A DNA stretch of 64,000 nucleotides from Patiria pectinifera (taxonomy: Eukaryota > Echinodermata > Asteroidea > Valvatida > Asterinidae), in NCBI GenBank assembly GCA_029964075.1, contig CM057130.1, positions 1,550,001 through 1,614,000 on the forward strand, given 5' to 3'. The notes under the pieces are model-generated. The model was not told the DNA's origin. It ran no database searches and saw nothing but the letters and a program-made list of their open reading frames with translations. Positions 59,601-64,000 of this stretch are shown in pieces; the first letter of the stretch is position 1, and each line of letters begins with the position of its first letter. Both the position numbers and the translations under genes were made by a program.

Positions 59601-60750
59601 GTACACACATGAAATTTCCGCAAACATCTACTATGTAAGGTTTTGTTATTTACTGAGAAGTTGAAGAGGAATGTTTTGTCAACGACCATCTGTGCAATTC
59701 ATATTTTGACGCCCCACAATGTCGTGGGAAAAGGTATCTGGAGGTTAAACTAATTTAATAACTTGAAATGCGGACTTCCAATTTTTAATTGCTTCAATGA
59801 CAATCTACAGCTTCTGAATGCACCAGCATTCAAAGTATCACAGCTGTTTGAAATGAGAAGGTGGTATGGTGTTAGTAGAATTAACGTCAAACAAGCCGCC
59901 TTTGCTAATTAGGGAGTCAATATGCTATGTAATGTAATCTACTCTACATGTGCTGTATGTCTGGACAGAATGGTTAGAATGTGGTTTGGCTACCGTAGCT
60001 GAGTGAAAGGCTCAAAATTGTTGTGTTTGCCCCCCTATTATATTTGAAGGAAATTGACTGTATTGCGGCTAGCTGCACGCATGTCAAGCAATGAGTTGCA
60101 CAACTTCAGATGCTTTACAATACAGAAAAGTCTAGTCTGACAAGTCAGACTAGACATATCAATGTCCACATGCAGTTTTGTGTTGAATTCTACAAAATCC
60201 TACAAAATCCTTGAAAAATTCCTGGGTAGATTCTGAAGGATCTGTGAGGATTTAGTGTGTAATTTCTTGGGCAAATGAGGTATGCTATGAAAAAATCACA
60301 CCACACAAAAGTAACGCAAAAGGAAAAAGTGGCCAATTAAAAAAAAAATAATCAGTAGAGTTTTAAAAAACATCATAGATGTTAACAAGTGCTCTGCTTT
60401 CCCAACACTAAATGTGGGTACGGGGATGCATTCAACGTCAAGGTAGAGCAGTTCACTGGGCCAAATTAACGTAGACTTGCAGGAATTAAATGACGGTAAC
60501 CATTTTTCCAAACTGTTGATATCTTGTTCAATGAAATCTGTTAACTTTTAAAATTTATTTTCTACATTACAGGATCTTTCTCCTTCAAAGAGCCTAATAC
60601 CACTTCCAAAACAGGTCTATTTGAATACCTGTGGGATAAGTTTTTTTTTTTTCAATGAACACTCAAAGTTCATATAGTGTGTTAAAACAAGCCAAGCATA
60701 GCTTATTAGCTAATCAGCACAGCAAGCAAGAAAAAAGGAGTGAAACAATA

Positions 60751-60947
60751 GGAAAGGGGTGTGGTCTGAAGCAATGGGAAGGGGTGGGGTCTGAAACAAT
60801 GGAAAATGGGGTGGGGTCAAAACAGGCGGCAGCGGTGCGACCTGAAAAAAAACGAGAAAGGGACTTTTGCCAGAAAATGGGCGTGGCCTGGAAAAGATGG
60901 GAAAGAGGGCGTGGTCTGAAACACTTGGAAAAGGGGTGTGGTCTGTA
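60751..60947 (+). repeat. G-rich minisatellite GGGGTGTGGTCTGAAAC
   Basis: About six diverged units of roughly 25-30 bp around GGGGTGTGGTCTGAAACAAT. Each holds a GGGTG(T/G)GG or GGGCGTGG core, resembling GC/GT boxes. It lies about 20 bp downstream of the donor of the 75-nt exon. Confidence 0.85.
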
Positions 60948-60964
60948 ATTGGCCAATGACATAC

Positions 60965-61039
60965 CTCCTTGTTACTTGTAAGTGATACCCTCCCGACTCT
61001 TCGTGCTGGCCTCGCTGGTTCCTCTTCTTTCTTATTGTC
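60965..61039 (-). CDS. PPP1R12A: Probable 75-nt MYPT cassette exon
   Basis: A 25-codon open segment, phase 0 on both sides, lies between a GATAG acceptor at 61040-61044 and a GTATGT donor below 60965. It encodes DNKKEEEPARPARR then VGRVSLTSNKE. It fits between the Lys/Glu-rich end of the upstream exon and the ESEPAQQ start of the downstream exon, where vertebrate MYPT1 also has a charged region followed by Ser/Arg-rich sequence. No unique family motif is present, so the call rests on splice sites, phase and composition. Its length in multiples of three makes it a possible alternatively spliced cassette. A G-rich minisatellite starts only about 20 bp downstream of its donor. Confidence 0.72.
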
Positions 61040-61793
61040 CTATCGAAGGCAGACCACAAAATACCGCTCACAAATATGAGCCTCATTTGTTTTTAAAAGA
61101 CCACTTTTTATTTATTTTAGTCCATTGTTTTGTTTTTCACTTTCTTTTATATTGGAGGGGTACATTTTGTACAAGACAAAAATTAATTTTATACTTGAGA
61201 AGATAATTAGGTACTTGTTTGTCACTGGGTGTGGGACTTCTACTACATCTTACGATGTAAAGTCAGAAAACAGCAATTGTGTTTGGAATGCAGATCTGTG
61301 AATCTTGCAAAATGTAGATCGTGTGCTCAATTTAAATGGATCAGATGCAATTCAAAACTTCAAGATTTCAACAATCACTAGGATTTTATTAACAAATTTT
61401 GATCAGTGATGCTGCCAACTCCCTAGGCATTTTTGTGAGGAACATTTCAACATTTTCCAAAAACCTTCACTGTGCAGAAATCCAAGGGCGGCGGCTTTAA
61501 ACAACCTTACAAAATGTGTACTTAAAGCCTAACAGGGGAACGTGCTATGTGACCCTGCTCAAATTTTTGTTGGTGTACGGAACATTTAGCAGAATCACAA
61601 TTTAACAGGGGTGCACTTTTACAAACAACACCATAGAAGCCCCTTTTTAAGCAGTGATTCCTTTCACCGGCAACACCCACAGCGTAGTAGCCTCTTTTCA
61701 AGCAGTAAACCCTTTTCACCAGCAACGCCCAAACACCTTGAGTTAGGCAACTCAGCAAGCTTCAACCTTGAGCCCCAAATGACAACCTCTTAC

Positions 61794-61892
61794 CTTTTGG
61801 GGTTCGTTCTTATTGTCTTTCTCTTTGTCTTCTTTCTCGGTTTTCTTCTGGATTGCAGTCTTAGCACCTTCTAAATCTTCCGCCGTCACTCC
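61794..61892 (-). CDS. PPP1R12A: MYPT exon following Thr motif
   Basis: A 99-nt exon, 33 codons, phase 0 at both ends, with acceptor TTGCAG and donor GTAAGA. It begins GVTAEDLEGAKTAIQ, completing the RRSTQ|GVT motif of the previous exon just as in vertebrate MYPT1 (STQGVTLTDLQEAEKT). It continues into a Lys/Glu-rich stretch ending NEPQK that is probably a charged helix. Because its length is a multiple of three it could be skipped without a frameshift, but skipping would remove the residues after the inhibitory Thr, so it is probably constitutive. Its identification is firm from the motif that spans the junction. Confidence 0.93.
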
Positions 61893-62298
61893 CTGCAATT
61901 TTCACGCAAAAAAAATAATAAAAGTGGGTTACTGATTAACACACTGCAGAAATGTAGGCAGTAATCTGTACACACAACTTTTACCTTAATCTGTATAAAG
62001 CCTTAATGAAATTTGAATTTTTCTTTAAATTTACTATGGCTCTACTAGAAAACAAAACGACAACTGGACTGATAGAGATGTGATGCAGGCAGCTGTTTTG
62101 TCGGGGTATAACGATCCAGAACCAGACAATTTCAGCAAATCACAACAGAAAAGTTGTGACATACGACACAAATCCTGCTTTACCGACAGTACATGATGGG
62201 AACAAGTTGAGATTCCTTCTTAGACAATGCCACATGGTAATCAATTTAAAATCAATGACGAGGACTCCTTAGTTTTTTCATGTTTCGCACAAAATCGG

Positions 62299-62394
62299 GG
62301 ATGGACTTGGGATGGACTTGGGATGGACTTGTGATGGACTTGGGATGGACTTGGGATGGACTTGTGATGGACTTGTGATGGACTTGGGATGGAC
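62299..62394 (+). repeat. 11-bp tandem repeat GATGGACTTGG
   Basis: Eight full units of GATGGACTTGG or GATGGACTTGT plus a partial one. Same word as the larger array 150 bp away, but with no inverted ends of its own. Confidence 0.95.
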
Positions 62395-62529
62395 CGCAGG
62401 TGAACAATGAACTTGCAGATAATTATCAAGATTAATACATAGCATCAAGTTAACTGTAAAGCTGAGAAGTGGTTTTTTTAAGAAAAACACTAAATAGTAC
62501 ACTATCTTTGGAATCCTTTCAATTGCGGC

Positions 62530-63355
62530 CAGTGTTGTAGTCGAGTCCATCACAAGTCCATGCGAACAAGTCCATGCACAAGTAAATCAAAAGTCCATAA
62601 TTTACAAGTCCAGTCACAAGCAACAGGAGATGAACAACGACAACGGAATGCCCTTGTCAATGTTCATCTGAATAACTTGTGACTTGACTTGAGACTGGGT
62701 GACTTGTGATGGACTTGTTAGGACTTTGAGGGACTTGTTAGGACTTTGAGGGACTTGTTAGGACTTGGAAGGACTTGTGATGGACTTGGAGGGACTTGAA
62801 GGGACTTGTGATGGACTTGTTAGGATTTCGAGGGACTTTTGATGAACTTGAAGGGACTTGTGATGGACTTGTTAGGATTTGGAGGGATTGTGATGGACTT
62901 GTGAGGGACTTGTGATGGACTTGATAGGATTTGGAGGGATTGTGATGGACTTGTGAGGGACTTGTTAAGACTTGGAGGGACTTTTGATGAACTTGAAGGG
63001 ACTTGTGATGGACTTGTTAGGATTTGGAGGGATTGTGATGGACTTGTGAGGGACTTGTGGTGGACTTGTAGGACTTGGAGGGACTTTTGATGAACTTGGA
63101 GGGACTTGCGATGGACTTGTGATGGACTTGTGAGGGACTTGTGATGGACTTGTGATGGACTTGTTAGGACTTGGAGGGACTTGTGATGAACTTGGAGGGA
63201 CTTGTGATGAACTTGTTAGGATTTGGAGGGACTTGTGATGAACTTGGAGGGACTTGTGATGAACTTGTTAGGATTTGGAGGGACTTGTGATGAACTTGGA
63301 GGGACTTGTGGTGGACTTGTTAGGACTTGTGAGGGACTTGACTACAGCGCCGATG
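62530..63355. repeat. TIR-bounded GGACTTG minisatellite
   Basis: The left edge reads GTTGTAGTCGAGTCCATCAC and the right edge, on the other strand, CTGTAGTCAAGTCCCTCAC. The left 90 bp carries the array as CAAGTCC, the rest (62680-63345) as more than fifty copies of GGACTTG(T/G)GA(T/G)-type units arranged in higher-order blocks. It is both a potential large foldback and a minisatellite. Confidence 0.8.
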
Positions 63356-63383
63356 GCATCAAAATGACTTGCTCAGGGACACT

Positions 63384-63802
63384 TTAACTCTAACCTTCCT
63401 CGATCCTGAAAAATGTTTTGGGCGTTTTTTTGAGGATTTTGGAGGATTGAGGCTGAATGGCAAAAATGTACTAGTTGTTGGCGGGGGATGCAGTGTGTAA
63501 AGCCAGTAGAGCGCATCCTACATTGTCTATGTTCAGCCGTGTATAAATCAGCCCTGCAATTTTCTCATATCATCCGCAATGCCTCTGAACGCCATTGTCA
63601 CGGCTTCTGAACGCCATTGTCACTGCCTAGCAGTACTTGGCGGAGGATTTTGAAGGATTGAGACAGTGGTCACCCCTGCACAGACTAACTTCAAGGAAAT
63701 AACGGAGGATTGAGGCCGAATCCAATTTTTTTTCAGGGTGGTAATTGGAGAATTTTGCAGGATTTAGGCATCCTAGCCAGAGGGCCTAGGGGTGAGGGTT
63801 CT
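63384..63802. mobile_element. piggyBac-like MITE, second copy
   Basis: About 419 bp, left end TTAA|CTCTAACC, right end GTGAGGG|TT with the second TTAA mutated. Shares GGAGGATTGAGGCTGAATGGC, a CAGCCGTGTATAAAT-like segment and CAGTGGTCACCCCTGCAC with the 4.1-kb copy. It ends less than 40 bp from the donor of the exon at 63840. Confidence 0.78.
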
Positions 63803-63839
63803 TGGATCGCTGAGAAAGACCTAGGTTGTCCACCCTTAC

Positions 63840-63930
63840 CTGAGTTGATCTTCGTGATGATCTTTCCCTCTTGGCTCGGACTCTACGTTGCGTTTCAGAC
63901 TCCTCGTCCTTGGCTGGTGTCATGTACGAC
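63840..63930 (-). CDS. PPP1R12A: MYPT exon with first inhibitory Thr motif
   Basis: This 91-nt exon has a polypyrimidine tract and AG acceptor just above 63930 and a GTAAGG donor just below 63840. It opens with one base completing a codon from an upstream exon outside the window, then 30 codons. The protein begins SYMTPAKDEESETQRR and ends SSRRSTQ, where the final ACT CAG precedes the splice. Family knowledge: this matches the vertebrate segment around Thr696, the main ROCK-phosphorylated site that turns the phosphatase off, with the Ser before it being the PKA/PKG site that protects against inhibition. Both Ser and Thr are kept here. It is the most upstream exon of gene 1 that I can see. Confidence 0.95.
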
Positions 63931-64000
63931 CTAAAAAAAAAAGTGCAGCCAAACATTTACTTACTGTACACCGCAGGGTAAAATAAGGGAGGAGGAAAAC

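Larger units (their letters stand above)
54327..60964 (-). other. Gene 1 intron, 6.6 kb
   Basis: Between the linker exon and the 75-nt cassette. Contains a short TTAA-MITE deletion copy (56051-56222), a SINE-like B-box repeat near 56500, and a G-rich minisatellite at its upstream end (60751-60947). The frame at 58.47-58.91 kb (plus) is open for 147 codons but has no recognisable domain. Confidence 0.55.
61893..63839 (-). other. Gene 1 intron, 1.9 kb, mostly tandem repeat
   Basis: Nearly half is GGACTTG-type minisatellite: an 11-bp tandem at 62299-62394 and a larger TIR-bounded array at 62530-63355. A piggyBac-like MITE copy (63384-63802) follows and ends fewer than 40 bp from the exon at 63840. 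Confidence 0.75.
35415..63930 (-). other. PPP1R12A: PPP1R12/MYPT gene, 3' half (locus span)
   Basis: This span holds ten exons of a myosin phosphatase targeting subunit gene. MYPT proteins hold the PP1 catalytic subunit on phosphorylated myosin light chain and are inhibited by ROCK phosphorylation of two Thr sites. Seen here: both Thr motifs in order, a charged central region, a coiled coil and the hallmark C-terminus ending RVISKLSK. All exon joins keep one continuous frame. The N-terminal half (RVxF motif, ankyrin repeats) must lie to the right of base 64000. Vertebrates have A, B and C paralogues and most invertebrates have one gene; the sequence here does not separate A from B, so the symbol is the nearest name rather than a proof of orthology. 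Confidence 0.93.

Noticed and set aside
62241-62553. Ser-Pro-Ser repeat peptides on the minus strand
   Set aside because: Translation of the GATGGACTTGG minisatellite; intronic and without exon signals.

Overview
The window is eukaryotic nuclear DNA from a metazoan, most likely a marine invertebrate deuterostome such as an echinoderm or hemichordate. This rests on AT-rich intergenic DNA, short phase-compatible exons with GT/AG splice sites in multi-kilobase introns, tRNA-derived SINE-like repeats, many MITEs, and frequent TACATGTA and ACCGGT words. The species assignment is inference. There is no bacterial-style gene, rRNA, CRISPR array or long transposase/reverse-transcriptase ORF.

Gene 1 (minus strand, about 63.93 to 35.41 kb) is the 3' half of a myosin phosphatase targeting subunit gene (MYPT, PPP1R12 family; Drosophila Mbs). 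Ten exons join in perfect phase. They encode the first inhibitory phosphorylation motif (RRSTQ|GVT), a charged Lys/Glu/Arg-rich region, the second inhibitory motif (RRRATGV), a Ser/Tyr/Arg-rich linker, a coiled coil, and a terminal leucine zipper ending in RVISKLSK-stop. The N-terminal half (PP1-binding motif and ankyrin repeats) lies beyond base 64000.

Inside the 12-kb intron of gene 1, at 45.84-46.00 kb, a second ORF starts with its own Met after an in-frame stop. It has a donor that fits the same downstream acceptor. Spliced to the last five exons it would give a protein of about 214 residues, matching the idea of the vertebrate small myosin phosphatase subunit (M20/M21). A minus-strand TATA-like box lies about 0.5 kb upstream.

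Gene 2 (minus strand, from 23.17 kb to past the left edge) starts with a CpG-rich exon encoding MADYRARRRGR and ending in a MYPT-like motif (REKRRGTGV). It continues with an acidic linker exon at 15.1 kb and a coiled-coil exon at 36-140. It looks like a separate small MYPT-tail-type protein in tandem with gene 1, and it is the least ordinary coding feature here.

The rest is intron and intergenic DNA packed with small repeats: a TTAA-flanked MITE family with a 28-bp palindromic core (six copies or fragments), a piggyBac-like MITE with CCCTAACT termini (two copies), a hAT-like MITE with a perfect 8-bp target duplication, foldback elements with TCCGAATTAC-like ends (three), arrays of TGACGTCA palindromes bordered by hairpins (two), a MITE with 26-bp or longer TIRs, tRNA-like SINEs, and several minisatellites.
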